From assembly GCF_003675325.1 (NCBI RefSeq), contig NZ_CP033073.1:5394001-5458000 (forward strand): a stretch of DNA of 64,000 nt, given 5' to 3'. The notes beneath the pieces are model-generated. The model searched no databases. It was not told the origin of the DNA and saw only the letters and a list, made by a program, of their open reading frames with translations. Source of the stretch: Streptomyces dangxiongensis (lineage in GTDB: Bacteria > Actinomycetota > Actinomycetes > Streptomycetales > Streptomycetaceae). Of the stretch, positions 17,580 through 26,446 are shown piece after piece. The position numbers and the translations under genes are program-made. Position 1 is the stretch's first letter. Each line of letters opens with the position of its first letter.

Positions 17580-19508
17580 CTAGTCCACCTCGGCGACGGC
17601 CTGCGCGAACTGGGCCTGGTACAGGCGGGCGTAGGCGCCGCCGGCCGCCAGCAGCTCGGCGTGCGCGCCCTGTTCCACGATGGACCCGTTCTCCATGACG
17701 AGGATGACGTCGGCGTCCCGGATCGTCGACAGCCGGTGCGCGATCACGAACGACGTGCGCCCGGCCGCCAGTTTGGCCATCGCCTTCTGGATCAGCACCT
17801 CCGTGCGCGTGTCGACGGAACTCGTCGCCTCGTCCAGCACCAGGATCACCGGGTCGGACAGGAACGCCCGCGCGATGGTGATGAGCTGCTTCTCGCCGGC
17901 GCTGACGCCCGTGCCCTCGTCGTCGAGCACGGTGTCGTACCCGTCGGGGAGCGTGCGGACGAACCGGTCGGCGTGCGCCGCCCGCGCCGCCTCCTCGATC
18001 TCCCCGCGCGTGACCTCCCGCGAGGCGCCGTACGCGATGTTCTCCGCGATGGTGCCGCCGAACAGCCAGGTGTCCTGGAGCACCATGCCGATCCCGGCCC
18101 GCAGTTCGTCGCGGGACATCCTGCGGATGTCGACCCCGTCGAGCGTGATCCGCCCGCCGGAGACGTCGTAGAACCGCATCAGCAGGTTGACCAGCGTGGT
18201 CTTGCCCGCACCGGTCGGGCCGACGATGGCCACCGTGTGCCCCGGCTCCACCGCGAGGTTCAGGTCCTCGATCAGCGGCTTCTCGGGGTCGTACCGGAAC
18301 GACACGTGCTCCAGCCGCACCCGGCCGCGCAGCTCCTCGGGCCGCTCGCCCGGCACCGGGTCCGCCTCCTGCTCCTCCGCGTCCAGGAGTTCGAAGACCC
18401 GCTCGGCCGAGGCGACACCGGACTGCACCAGGTTCGCCATCGACGCGACCTGCGTCAGCGGCATCGAGAACTGCCGCGAGTACTGGATGAAGGCCTGCAC
18501 GTCACCGATGGACAGGGCGCCGGACGCGACCCGCAGCCCGCCGACGACCGCCACCAGCACGTAGTTGAGGTTGGACACGAACATCATCAGCGGCTGCATG
18601 ACGCCGCTGTTGAACTGCGCCCTGAACCCGGCCTCGTACAGCGCCTCGTTCTGCTCGGCGAACTGCCGCGCCGACTCCGCCTGCCGCCCGAAGACCTTCA
18701 CCAGGGCGTGCCCGGTGTACATCTCCTCGACGTGCGCGTTCAGCTTGCCGGTGGACCGCCACTGCTGCACGAAGTGCGGCTGCGACCGCTTGCCGACCCG
18801 GGTGGCGACCACGAACGACAGCGGGACGGTGACGAGCGCGACCAGCGCCAGGATCCAGGAGACCCAGAACATCATCGCGAGGACGCCGACGATGGTCAGC
18901 ACCGAGTTGATCAACTGGCCCATCGACTGCTGGAGCGTCTGCCCGATGTTGTCGATGTCGTTGGTCGCCCGGGACAGCACCTCACCGCGCTGACGCTTGT
19001 CGAAGTACGACAGCGGCAGCCGCGACAGCTTCTTCTGCACGTCCTCGCGCAGCCGGTACATCGTGCGGTTCACGGCCCGGTTCACCAGCCGGGTCGCGAC
19101 CGCCATCAGCAGACCGGCGACCAGGAAGGTGCCGAGCGCGAACAGCAGGACGCGGCCGACGGCGTCGAAGTCGATGCCCTGGCCCGGCGTGAAGTCGGTG
19201 CTCTTGAGCATGTCCGCGACCCGGCCCTGGCCGTGCTCGCGCATCCTCGCCAGGACCTGTGCCTTCGTGGCGCCGTCCGGCATCTGCCGGCCGATGAGGC
19301 CGGAGAACACCAGGTCGGTGGCGCGCCCGAGGATCTTCGGGCCGATCACGCTCAGGCCCACGCTGACGACCACGCAGAGCAGCAGCGTGTAGATCGTGAC
19401 GCGTTCCGGTCTGAACTGGGCGACGAGCCGTCTGCCCGACCCCTTGAAGTCCATCGAGCGCTGGTCCGGGCCGCCCCCGGCCATCATGCGTCCCATGGGC
19501 CCGGCCAT
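17580..19508 (-). CDS. ABC exporter half-transporter B (membrane plus ATPase)
   Basis: A 642-aa type IV ABC exporter subunit with six membrane helices followed by a nucleotide-binding domain. Walker A is GPTGAGKTT, the Q-loop lies in MVLQDTWLFGG, and Walker B keeps the catalytic Glu (VILVLDEATSSVD). The signature loop is VSAGEKQLI instead of LSGGQ. Its neighbour has the opposite pattern, so together they form a heterodimer with one good and one degenerate ATP site. Its ATG overlaps the neighbour's TGA by one base (TGATG), so the pair is coupled. The exported substrate is unknown; a lipid, peptide or drug is likely. The N-terminus is rich in Gly and Met (MAGPMGRMMAGGG). Confidence 0.92.
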   Translation of the reverse strand: MAGPMGRMMAGGGPDQRSMDFKGSGRRLVAQFRPERVTIYTLLLCVVVSVGLSVIGPKILGRATDLVFSGLIGRQMPDGATKAQVLARMREHGQGRVADMLKSTDFTPGQGIDFDAVGRVLLFALGTFLVAGLLMAVATRLVNRAVNRTMYRLREDVQKKLSRLPLSYFDKRQRGEVLSRATNDIDNIGQTLQQSMGQLINSVLTIVGVLAMMFWVSWILALVALVTVPLSFVVATRVGKRSQPHFVQQWRSTGKLNAHVEEMYTGHALVKVFGRQAESARQFAEQNEALYEAGFRAQFNSGVMQPLMMFVSNLNYVLVAVVGGLRVASGALSIGDVQAFIQYSRQFSMPLTQVASMANLVQSGVASAERVFELLDAEEQEADPVPGERPEELRGRVRLEHVSFRYDPEKPLIEDLNLAVEPGHTVAIVGPTGAGKTTLVNLLMRFYDVSGGRITLDGVDIRRMSRDELRAGIGMVLQDTWLFGGTIAENIAYGASREVTRGEIEEAARAAHADRFVRTLPDGYDTVLDDEGTGVSAGEKQLITIARAFLSDPVILVLDEATSSVDTRTEVLIQKAMAKLAAGRTSFVIAHRLSTIRDADVILVMENGSIVEQGAHAELLAAGGAYARLYQAQFAQAVAEVD

Positions 19509-21241
19509 CAGGCGGCCTCCGCTTCCGTCAGTTGGGAGAGCACGATCTCCCGGTAGGTCTCGTTGGACGCCATCAGTTCGGCGTGCCGGCCGGAGCCGAC
19601 CACGCGGCCCTCGTCGAGCACGATGATCCGGTCGGCGTCCCGGATGGTCGCCACCCGCTGGGCGACGATGACGACGGTCGCCTCGGCGGTCTCCCGGATG
19701 AGCGCGGCGCGCAGGGCCGCGTCGGTCGCGTAGTCGAGCGCGGAGAAGGAGTCGTCGAACAGGTAGATCCCGGGGCGCTGCACCAGGGTGCGCGCGATGG
19801 CCAGGCGCTGGCGCTGGCCGCCGGAGACGTTGGTGCCGCCCTGCGCGATCGGGGCGTCCAGGCCGCCCTCCAGCTTCCGCACGAAGCCCTCGGCCTGTGC
19901 CACCTCCAGCGCGTGCCACAGCTCCTCGTCGGTGGCGTCCGGGTTGCCGTAACGGAGGTTGGTGGCGACGGTGCCCGCGAACAGGTACGGCTTCTGCGGG
20001 ACGAGCCCCACGGTCCTCGCGAGCAGCGCCGGATCGACGGACCGGACGTCCACGCCGTTGACCAGCACCTCGCCCTCGGTGGCGTCGAACAGCCGGGGGA
20101 CGAGTCCGAGCAGCGTCGACTTGCCGCTGCCGGTGGAGCCGATCACGGCGGTCGTCTCGCCGGGCCGGGCCACCAGGCCGACGGCCTTCAGCACCGGCTC
20201 CTCGGCGCCCGGATAGCGGAAGCCCGCGTCCCGGATCTCCAGGTGTCCGTGCCCGCGCAGCTCCCGGACCGGGGCGGCCGGCGGTACGACGCTGGACTCC
20301 GTCCCGAGGACCTCCTCGATCCGCTCGGCGCACACCTCGGCGCGCGGCACCATCATGAACATGAAGGTCGCCATCATCACCGACATGACGATCTGCATCA
20401 GATACGCGAGGAACGCGGTCAGGTCGCCGATCGCCATCTCGCCGCTGTCGATCCGGTGGGCGCCGAACCAGACCACCGCGAGGGACGACAGGTTCACCAC
20501 CGTCATGACGATCGGGAACATCAGGGCGAGCATCCGGCCGGTGGCGAGCTGCATCCCGGTCAGCTCGGCGTTCGCCTCGCCGAACCGGCCCTGCTCGTAC
20601 TCGTCCCGGACGAAGGCGCGGATGACCCGGTTGCCGGTGATCTGCTCGCGCAGCACCCGGTTCACCGTGTCCAGGCGGACCTGCATCGACCGGAACAGCG
20701 GGCGGAGCCGGCGCACGATGAGCGTCACGCAGACACCGAGCACGGGTACGACCGCGGCCAGTACCCCGGACAGCGGCACGTCCAGGCCGAGCGCCAGCAC
20801 GATCCCGCCCACGCACATGATGGGCGCCGACACCATCAGGGTGAACGTCATCAGGGCCAGCATCTGGACCTGCTGCACGTCGTTCGTCGTACGGGTGATG
20901 AGCGAGGGGGCCCCGAAATGACCGACCTCACGCGCGGAGAACGACTGGACGCGGTCGAAGACGGCACCGCGCACGTCCCGGCCGAGGGCGGAGGCGGTCC
21001 GGGCGCCGTGGTACACGGCACCGATGTTGCACACGACCTGGGCCAGCGAGATGCCGATCATCAGGGCGCCGAAAGACAGGATGTACCCGGTGTCACCCTT
21101 CACCACACCGTTGTCGATGATGTCGGCGTTCAGGGTGGGCAGGTAGAGGGTGGCGCAGGTCTGGAGGAACTGGAGCAGCACCAGGAAGGCGATGGGTTTC
21201 TTGTAGGGCCTGAGATAGGTCCGCAGAAGTCGTATGAGCAC
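19508..21241 (-). CDS. ABC exporter half-transporter A (membrane plus ATPase)
   Basis: A 577-aa type IV ABC exporter subunit with six membrane helices and an ATPase domain. Walker A is GSTGSGKST and the signature is canonical, NVSGGQRQRLAIAR. The Walker B catalytic position is Asp rather than Glu (YLFDDSFSALD). With the partner's intact Glu and non-canonical signature, only one of the two composite ATP sites should hydrolyse efficiently, as in TM287/288-like heterodimers. The start is GTG at 21241 (VLIRLLRTYLRPYKK), preceded by GAGAG. Earlier codons in the frame are low-complexity. It is first in the two-gene operon. Confidence 0.92.
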   Translation of the reverse strand: MLIRLLRTYLRPYKKPIAFLVLLQFLQTCATLYLPTLNADIIDNGVVKGDTGYILSFGALMIGISLAQVVCNIGAVYHGARTASALGRDVRGAVFDRVQSFSAREVGHFGAPSLITRTTNDVQQVQMLALMTFTLMVSAPIMCVGGIVLALGLDVPLSGVLAAVVPVLGVCVTLIVRRLRPLFRSMQVRLDTVNRVLREQITGNRVIRAFVRDEYEQGRFGEANAELTGMQLATGRMLALMFPIVMTVVNLSSLAVVWFGAHRIDSGEMAIGDLTAFLAYLMQIVMSVMMATFMFMMVPRAEVCAERIEEVLGTESSVVPPAAPVRELRGHGHLEIRDAGFRYPGAEEPVLKAVGLVARPGETTAVIGSTGSGKSTLLGLVPRLFDATEGEVLVNGVDVRSVDPALLARTVGLVPQKPYLFAGTVATNLRYGNPDATDEELWHALEVAQAEGFVRKLEGGLDAPIAQGGTNVSGGQRQRLAIARTLVQRPGIYLFDDSFSALDYATDAALRAALIRETAEATVVIVAQRVATIRDADRIIVLDEGRVVGSGRHAELMASNETYREIVLSQLTEAEAA

Positions 21242-21356
21242 GCTACGTCTCTCGGAGTCGGCGACAGGGCTGGACGGTTGCCCCTGGCCCCTATCGTCGG
21301 GCACACCACCCGTGTTACCCCAACCGATTAACCCGACCGGTCCGGTGCGCGCCGCG

Positions 21357-22808
21357 TCATGACCGGAACGCCCCCGGATGGGTCTGTTCCCGCACCGCCG
21401 TGAACTGCTGCCGTACCGCCTGCCCCACGGCCAGCTCCTCGCCCGGTTCCAGCACCTGCGCCGCCGCGCCCTGCCAGGCCGGCGGGTTCCGCGGGTCGAG
21501 GGTGCCCTGCGACACCCCGAGCGCCCAGGCCGCCTGCCGGGCCGCGCCGATCGCCGCGTAGTCCGCGGGCTGCGGCACGACGACCTGCGCGCCGAACAGC
21601 GAGGGCGCCGAGGCCTGCACGGCGGACAGCCCCCCGGCCGGGCCGAGCAGGAAGATCCGCCGCACCTCCACACCCCGCCCGCGCAGCACGTCCAGCGCGT
21701 CGGCGAGCCCGCACAGCATGCCCTCGAACGCGGCCCGCGCCAGGTGCTCCGGCTTCATCGACTCCCGCCGCAGCCCCGACAGGGTCCCCGCGGTGTGCGG
21801 CAGGTTCGGCGTCCGCTCACCCTCCAGATAGGGCAGCAGCACCAGGCCGTGCGCGCCCGGCGTGGACTTCGCCGCCAGGTCGGACAGGCTCTCCAGGTCC
21901 GCCAGCCCGAGCAGTTCGGCGGTGCCGCGCAGCGTGCGTACGGCGTTCAGGGTGGTGACGACCGGCAGGTGCATGCCGGTGGCGTCGGCGAGGGAGGTGA
22001 TCATCCCGGACTGGTCGGCGAGCGCCTCCGGATGGACGGCCATCACGGACCCGGACGCGCCGAGCGAGACGACGGCGTCCCCGAGCCCGATCCCGAGCCC
22101 GAACGCGGCGGCCATGGTCTCCCCGGTCCCGGCGGATATCAGCAGCCCCTCCGGGGTCGTACCGGCCGCGTCCGAGGGGCCGATCACCTCCGGCAGCATC
22201 GCCTGGTGACCGAGGGCCAGCTCGATCAGCTCGGGCCGGTAGGCGCCGGTGGCCGCCGACCAGTACCCCGTGCCGGAGGCCCCGCCGCGGTCGGTGGTGC
22301 GGCGCGCCGGCCGTCCCAGTAGCTGCCAGACCAGCCAGTCGTGGGCCTGGAGCAGGACGGTGGCGCGCCGCGCGTTCTCCGGTTCGTTCTTCGCCAGCCA
22401 GCGCAGTTTGGTGACCGGCTGGGCGGCCTGCGGAACGCTTCCGACTGCCTGTGCCCAGGCCTCCCGGCCGCCGAGCGCGTCCACGAGGTCCGCCGCCGCG
22501 ACCTGCGCGCGCTTGTCGCCGCCGACCAGTGCCGGGCGGACGGTGTTGCCCTGGGCGTCCAGCGGGATCAGCGCGTTCTGCTGCGAGGAGACGCCGATGG
22601 CCTGCACGCCCTCCAGCAGACCGCCGCCCGCGGCCTCGCCCAGGGAGAGCAGCCAGGCCTGCGGGTCGACGTCACTGGGCCGCCCCCCGTCCGGCGCCTC
22701 GACCGGATGAGGGGCGTACCCCTGCCTCAGCACGGCGCCCGTGTCCGTGTCGCAGACCACGATGCGCGTGAAATCGGGCGAGCTGTCCAAGCCGGCGACT
22801 ATCCCCAT
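21357..22808 (-). CDS. FGGY-family carbohydrate kinase (xylulokinase-like)
   Basis: A 483-aa ATP-dependent sugar kinase. The N-terminal phosphate-binding segment is VAGLDSSPDFTRIVVCDTDTG. The family's GVSSQQNALIPLD, GASGTGYWSA, LLPYLEGERTPNLP and C-terminal GPAGGLSAVQASAPSLFGAQV segments follow. FGGY kinases phosphorylate xylulose, gluconate, glycerol or similar sugars; xylulokinase is the nearest guess, but the substrate cannot be fixed. There is no strong Shine-Dalgarno before the ATG at 22808. CAAAAT lies about 10 nt before it, so a leaderless or near-leaderless message is possible. It stands alone between the exporter operon and a YtxH-like gene. Confidence 0.85.
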   Translation of the reverse strand: MGIVAGLDSSPDFTRIVVCDTDTGAVLRQGYAPHPVEAPDGGRPSDVDPQAWLLSLGEAAGGGLLEGVQAIGVSSQQNALIPLDAQGNTVRPALVGGDKRAQVAAADLVDALGGREAWAQAVGSVPQAAQPVTKLRWLAKNEPENARRATVLLQAHDWLVWQLLGRPARRTTDRGGASGTGYWSAATGAYRPELIELALGHQAMLPEVIGPSDAAGTTPEGLLISAGTGETMAAAFGLGIGLGDAVVSLGASGSVMAVHPEALADQSGMITSLADATGMHLPVVTTLNAVRTLRGTAELLGLADLESLSDLAAKSTPGAHGLVLLPYLEGERTPNLPHTAGTLSGLRRESMKPEHLARAAFEGMLCGLADALDVLRGRGVEVRRIFLLGPAGGLSAVQASAPSLFGAQVVVPQPADYAAIGAARQAAWALGVSQGTLDPRNPPAWQGAAAQVLEPGEELAVGQAVRQQFTAVREQTHPGAFRS

Positions 22809-22884
22809 GCCTACGAATTTTGCCGTATCCGCGGGGCTGGTCCGGCCGAGGGGCCGCGGCGGTCGCCGGCGCCGGGCAACGGCC

Positions 22885-23190
22885 TCAGGTGGTGCTGGTG
22901 CCCCAGTCGTCCTCACCCGTGCCGTTGACGCCGCGCTCGCGCAGGGACCGCACCCGCTGGGCGACGGACTCCGGGACGTGGTCGCCGACCTTGTCGCTGA
23001 CCGTGTGGAAGGCCTTGCCGGCGTAGACACGGCCCTGCTGGGCGGCCGTCTCGGCGGTGTTGCGCACGGCAGGGTTCTGGGTGACCTGCCGTGCGGACTT
23101 CTTCAACTGCTCGTAGCGCTCGCGTCCGGCCCTCGTGCCGAGTACGTAACCGAGGGACAGTCCGGCGAGGAACGTGAGCCGGTAGCGCAT
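22885..23190 (-). CDS. Small YtxH-like membrane protein
   Basis: A 101-aa protein with one N-terminal membrane segment (RLTFLAGLSLGYVLGTRAGRE) ending in the GYxLGTRAGRERYEQ signature of YtxH-type proteins. An amphipathic, charged helix and an acidic C-terminus (GEDDWGTSTT) follow. Function is unknown; related proteins are often stress-induced or envelope-associated. The start at 23190 has AGGGTGG 5 nt upstream; an upstream in-frame GTG would overlap that site. It is divergent from the tRNA cluster. Confidence 0.8.
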   Translation of the reverse strand: MRYRLTFLAGLSLGYVLGTRAGRERYEQLKKSARQVTQNPAVRNTAETAAQQGRVYAGKAFHTVSDKVGDHVPESVAQRVRSLRERGVNGTGEDDWGTSTT

Positions 23191-23349
23191 GGCTGCCACC
23201 CTTCCCGTGCGTTGGTTTCTGGTGCGGCGCTGACCCCGAGGGGAAGCGATTGGCGGAGCACCCCCCTGCTTGCGCTAATGTATGTGTCGCAGCGAGCGTC
23301 CGCCCCCTGGCGAATACCCAGGTAGGTACGATCGATGCAATCGAGGCGA

Positions 23350-23422
23350 TCCTCCGTAGCTCAATTGGCAGAGCAGCCGGCTGTTAACCGGCAGGTTACT
23401 GGTTCGAGTCCAGTCGGGGGAG
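23350..23422 (+). tRNA. tRNA-Asn (GTT), copy 1
   Basis: A 73-nt cloverleaf. The acceptor stem TCCTCCG pairs with CGGGGGA, the anticodon GTT is at 23383-23385 within CTGTTAA, and the TPsiC loop is GGTTCGAGTCC. No CCA is encoded. It is identical to the next copy. Confidence 0.97.
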
Positions 23423-23428
23423 CTTCGG

Positions 23429-23501
23429 TCCTCCGTAGCTCAATTGGCAGAGCAGCCGGCTGTTAACCGGCAGGTTACTGGTTCGAGTCCAGTCGGGGGA
23501 G
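23429..23501 (+). tRNA. tRNA-Asn (GTT), copy 2
   Basis: An exact duplicate of the tRNA at 23350, with only 6 nt between them (repeat period 79 nt). The two are surely cotranscribed and end at the terminator that follows at once. Confidence 0.97.
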
Positions 23502-23510
23502 CGCTGAACG

Positions 23511-23534
23511 AGGACCCCCGCAGGGGTCCTTTTT
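23511..23534 (+). terminator. Rho-independent terminator after the tRNA-Asn pair
   Basis: AGGACCCC (23511-23518), loop CGCA, GGGGTCCT (23523-23530), then a T-run. It is one of the few classical U-tract terminators in the window. Confidence 0.93.
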
Positions 23535-23677
23535 CATGTCCGCGGGAACCGCCGGGCCCGGCGTCGCCGTCCTCGGGATCATGAGCAGCGCGGAAGCCGA
23601 CCATCCGAAGCAGGAGATCGTATGAGCGGCTATGCTGCGGCAGACGGCGCGCACACATGTACGCGACACGCCGCGAT

Positions 23678-23751
23678 GGGGCGGTAGCTCAGCCGGTTAG
23701 AGCAGCGGACTCATAATCCGTCGGCCGTGGGTTCGAGTCCCACCCGCCCCA
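23678..23751 (+). tRNA. tRNA-Ile2 (CAT anticodon)
   Basis: A 74-nt cloverleaf. The acceptor GGGGCGG pairs with CCGCCCC, with discriminator A. The anticodon arm reads GGACTCATAATCC, the pattern of the minor isoleucine tRNA whose C34 is changed to lysidine to read ATA. Elongator tRNA-Met normally has a different arm, so Ile2 is preferred. No CCA is encoded. Confidence 0.85.
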
Positions 23752-24073
23752 CCCGACAGTGCAGGCGCAGAATCGATGCGACCTGCTAGGACGGATGAAC
23801 GGTGGCCGCCACGCCGAGGCGGCGACCACCGTTCACCCGCGCGGGCCACGCAGTTGAACGGCCGTCACCCTCTTTACTTGTCACGTGCCCCCCATCCCGT
23901 TCACCGTCCGCGTCCCATGGCCGTGCCCCATGTCCCGCGTCCCGTGGCCCGCAGACCGCCCGGGGCGGTGCGGTGCGGCCGGGGCGTCCCTACGGTGAAG
24001 GGGTACCGCCTCTTCGTGAGGCCCCCTCGCGGGCCGCGCCGGCAGGGCCGGGCCCGGAAGGAGAACGGTCGCA
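23752..24073. other. 322-bp stretch without a recognised gene
   Basis: Between tRNA-Ile2 and the M20 amidohydrolase I see no gene or clear terminator. The segment TTTACTTGTCACGTG near 23871-23885 is AT-richer than its surroundings and might hold promoter elements. AAGGAG near 24057 is the ribosome-binding site of the next gene. Confidence 0.5.
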
Positions 24074-25369
24074 TTGCCACCTCCGCCCCGGACCCCGCCC
24101 GGCACACCCGACGCCGACCCCGCCCGCCCGGCGGGCCCCGACCCCACCGGCCCGGATCTCCCCGGCCTGCTCGATGCGGCACGCCGGCGGGCTCCCGGTG
24201 CGGTCGCGCTGCGCCGCGCCCTGCACCGCAGCCCGGAGACGGGCCTGGACCTGCCCGCCACCCAGCGCCTGGTCCTGGACGCGCTCGACGGCCTCGGCCT
24301 GGAGATCCGCACCGGCCGCGCCCTGTCCTCCGTGACCGCGACCCTCACCGGGGCCGGCGACGGCCCGACGATCCTGCTGCGCTCCGACATGGACGCGCTG
24401 CCGGTCACCGAGGACACCGGGCTGCCGTTCGCCTCGCGGACCCCCGGGCTGATGCACGCGTGCGGGCACGACGCCCACATGGCGATGCTGGTGGGCGCCG
24501 CACGGCTGCTGGCCGGACGGCGCGAGGCGTTCGCCGGGCGCGTGGTGTTCATGTTCCAGCCCGGCGAGGAGGGCGACCACGGAGCCCGCCACATGATCGC
24601 GGAAGGGGTGCTGGAGGCCTCCGGCAGCCGGGCCGACGCGGCCTTCGCCCTGCACGTACAGCCCACCCTGCCCGCCGGGACGGTGTGGCTGCGCCCCGGA
24701 CCGCAGATGGCGGCCTCCGACCGGTTCCGGATCCTGGTCCGCGGGCGCGGCGGCCACGCGTCGGCACCGCACACCACGTGCGACCCGGTGCCCGTGGCCT
24801 GCGAGATCGTGCTCGCCCTCCAGACGACAGTCAGCCGCGGCCTCGCCGCCGACGACAGCGCCGTCCTCAGCGTGACGCGGCTGGAAGCGGGCACCGCCCC
24901 GGGCGTCGTCCCGGACACCGCGGAGCTGGGCGGCACCGTGCGCACCCTGTCCGGGCGGACCCGGCGGCGGCTGCACGAGGCGATCGCCCGGGTCGCCCAC
25001 GGGGTGGCCGCGGCGCACGGAGCGACGGCGGAGGCGACCGTCACACCCGGCTACCCGGTCACCGTCAACGACGCCGGGTTCACCGGGTTCGTCCTGCGCA
25101 CCGCCGGGGAGGCGCTCGGCGCCGGGGCGGTGGGCGTGCTGCCGGCCGCGCCGCTGACGGCGGAGGACTTCTCCTACGTCCTCCAGGAGGTCCCCGGCGC
25201 CCTGGCCTTCCTCGGCGCCTGCCCGCCGGGCCGGTCCCCGGACGAGGCCCCGTCCCTGCACTCGTCCCGCACGGGCATCGACGAGGAGGTCATCGCCACG
25301 GGCATCGCCTGCGAGGCCGCCGTGGCCCTGGCCTTCCTAGCCGACCGCGGAGCGCGGCCGACCCGGTGA
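24074..25369 (+). CDS. M20-family amidohydrolase (N-acyl-amino-acid / hippurate hydrolase-like)
   Basis: A 431-aa metal-dependent peptidase-like amidohydrolase that deacylates N-acyl amino acids or a related amide. Metal-site motifs are visible: RSDMDALPV, HACGHDAHMAML, FQPGEEGDHGARHM, the LHVQP His, and a C-terminal LHSSR. The dimerisation domain lies between about residues 215 and 330 (RGRGGHASAPHT). The start is TTG at 24074 with AAGGAG 10-11 nt upstream. The first 35 residues are Pro-rich and probably disordered. It is followed by remnants of an asparagine synthetase gene on the same strand. The precise substrate is unknown. Confidence 0.88.
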   Translation: MPPPPRTPPGTPDADPARPAGPDPTGPDLPGLLDAARRRAPGAVALRRALHRSPETGLDLPATQRLVLDALDGLGLEIRTGRALSSVTATLTGAGDGPTILLRSDMDALPVTEDTGLPFASRTPGLMHACGHDAHMAMLVGAARLLAGRREAFAGRVVFMFQPGEEGDHGARHMIAEGVLEASGSRADAAFALHVQPTLPAGTVWLRPGPQMAASDRFRILVRGRGGHASAPHTTCDPVPVACEIVLALQTTVSRGLAADDSAVLSVTRLEAGTAPGVVPDTAELGGTVRTLSGRTRRRLHEAIARVAHGVAAAHGATAEATVTPGYPVTVNDAGFTGFVLRTAGEALGAGAVGVLPAAPLTAEDFSYVLQEVPGALAFLGACPPGRSPDEAPSLHSSRTGIDEEVIATGIACEAAVALAFLADRGARPTR

Positions 25370-25439
25370 CCGCCCCGTACGGGCCGTCCGCCCCGGACAC
25401 AGGGGTCGTCCACCCCGGACAAGGGGTCGCCCGCCCCGC

Positions 25440-26350
25440 GAACCGGAGCAGGTCGTCGCCCACCCCGTCCTTCCGTCCCGTGCTCGACGCGGACGGGCTG
25501 CGGGACATCCCGGCACGTGATCTTCCGCGGCATGCGCGAGGTCCCGGCGGGCTGCGTGGTCCGCGTGAACCGCTCGGGCCTCACCGAGGAGCGCTACTGG
25601 CAGCTCCACGTGGCCGAGCACACCGACTCCCTGGACGACACCGTCCGGACGGTGCGCGAACTCCTCGCGTCCGTCGTGGAACAGCAGATGGTCGTACCCG
25701 GGGCCTGGACCGCATCCGCTCCTGCTCGGTCAGCGACCCCGACCTGCCCATCGCCAAGGGCGACGACTGCTGTTCAGCATTGAAGGCCGCCACAACTACC
25801 GGGGCAACGAGGTCGTCCTCACCCCCGACCTGCTCGCCAAGCTCGACCTGGCCACCTACGAACGGGACTGCCACAGCGCGGCCGTCGCCGAGGTCGACGC
25901 CGGCCGTCACCTGGACGACCCCGCCGAGGCCCGCTACCGCGAGGTCACCTACCTAGCCCTCACCCGCCACGCCCAGGTGCTCTTCGACCGCAAGGACCGC
26001 ATGAGCATGACCTGCGGACTGGAGGTCCGCGTGCCCTTCGCCGACCACGGCTGGTCGAGTACACCTTCAACATCCCCTGGGCGATGAAGAGTTTCGACGG
26101 CCGGGAGAAGAGCCTGCTGCGCGCGGCCATGAATGCCGAGGCCTACAACCGGACCCTGCGCGAGCGCCTCGCCGAGCTGGTCCGCGCCGGCTCCGGCCCG
26201 CTCGACCCGTTCCTCTCGCCGGAACTCGGAGCACGGGTACGGCGCGAGGGCGCCGCGGCACTGGAGCAGGGCATGAGCCGGGCCGCGCTGGAGACGACCC
26301 TCCAGCTCGACGCCTGGCTGCGCACGTACGACGTGGACGTCGTGCTCTGA
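25440..26350 (+). pseudogene. Decayed asparagine synthetase (AsnB-like), multiple frameshifts and deletions
   Basis: Pieces of a glutamine-hydrolysing asparagine synthetase lie in three frames. EQVVAHPVL (near 25447) and LDADGLRD (near 25481) are followed in another frame by VIFRGMREVPAG...RSGLTEERYWQL (25516-25610). The synthetase core with its ATP-binding SGGLDS loop is missing. A later frame gives LLAKLDLATYERD and FDRKDRMSMTCGLEVRVPFADH (near 25828-26048). One base is missing at about 26050, where LVEYTFNIPWAMKSFDGREK resumes in a new frame. The tail (26084-26350) also lacks about 20 residues after REKSLLRAAM. The 267-bp and 264-bp open frames inside are fragments, not genes. Confidence 0.85.
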
Positions 26351-26446
26351 GCCGCTCCGGCCGCCGGACACGGAAGGGGGCACGGGCCGCCCCCCGGGCG
26401 CGGATGGGGTGATGGACGGTCCTGTCCGGCGGCCATACTTGTCCGC

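Noticed and set aside
23440..23669. Minus-strand ORFs containing LEPVTCRLTAGCSAN across the second tRNA-Asn.
   Set aside because: This string is the antisense translation of the tRNA, a well-known false protein. The duplicated tRNA fully explains it.
23776..25956. A 726-codon plus-strand frame overlapping the M20 amidohydrolase.
   Set aside because: It shadows the real gene in another frame. Its last part picks up fragments of the asparagine synthetase remnant only by chance.
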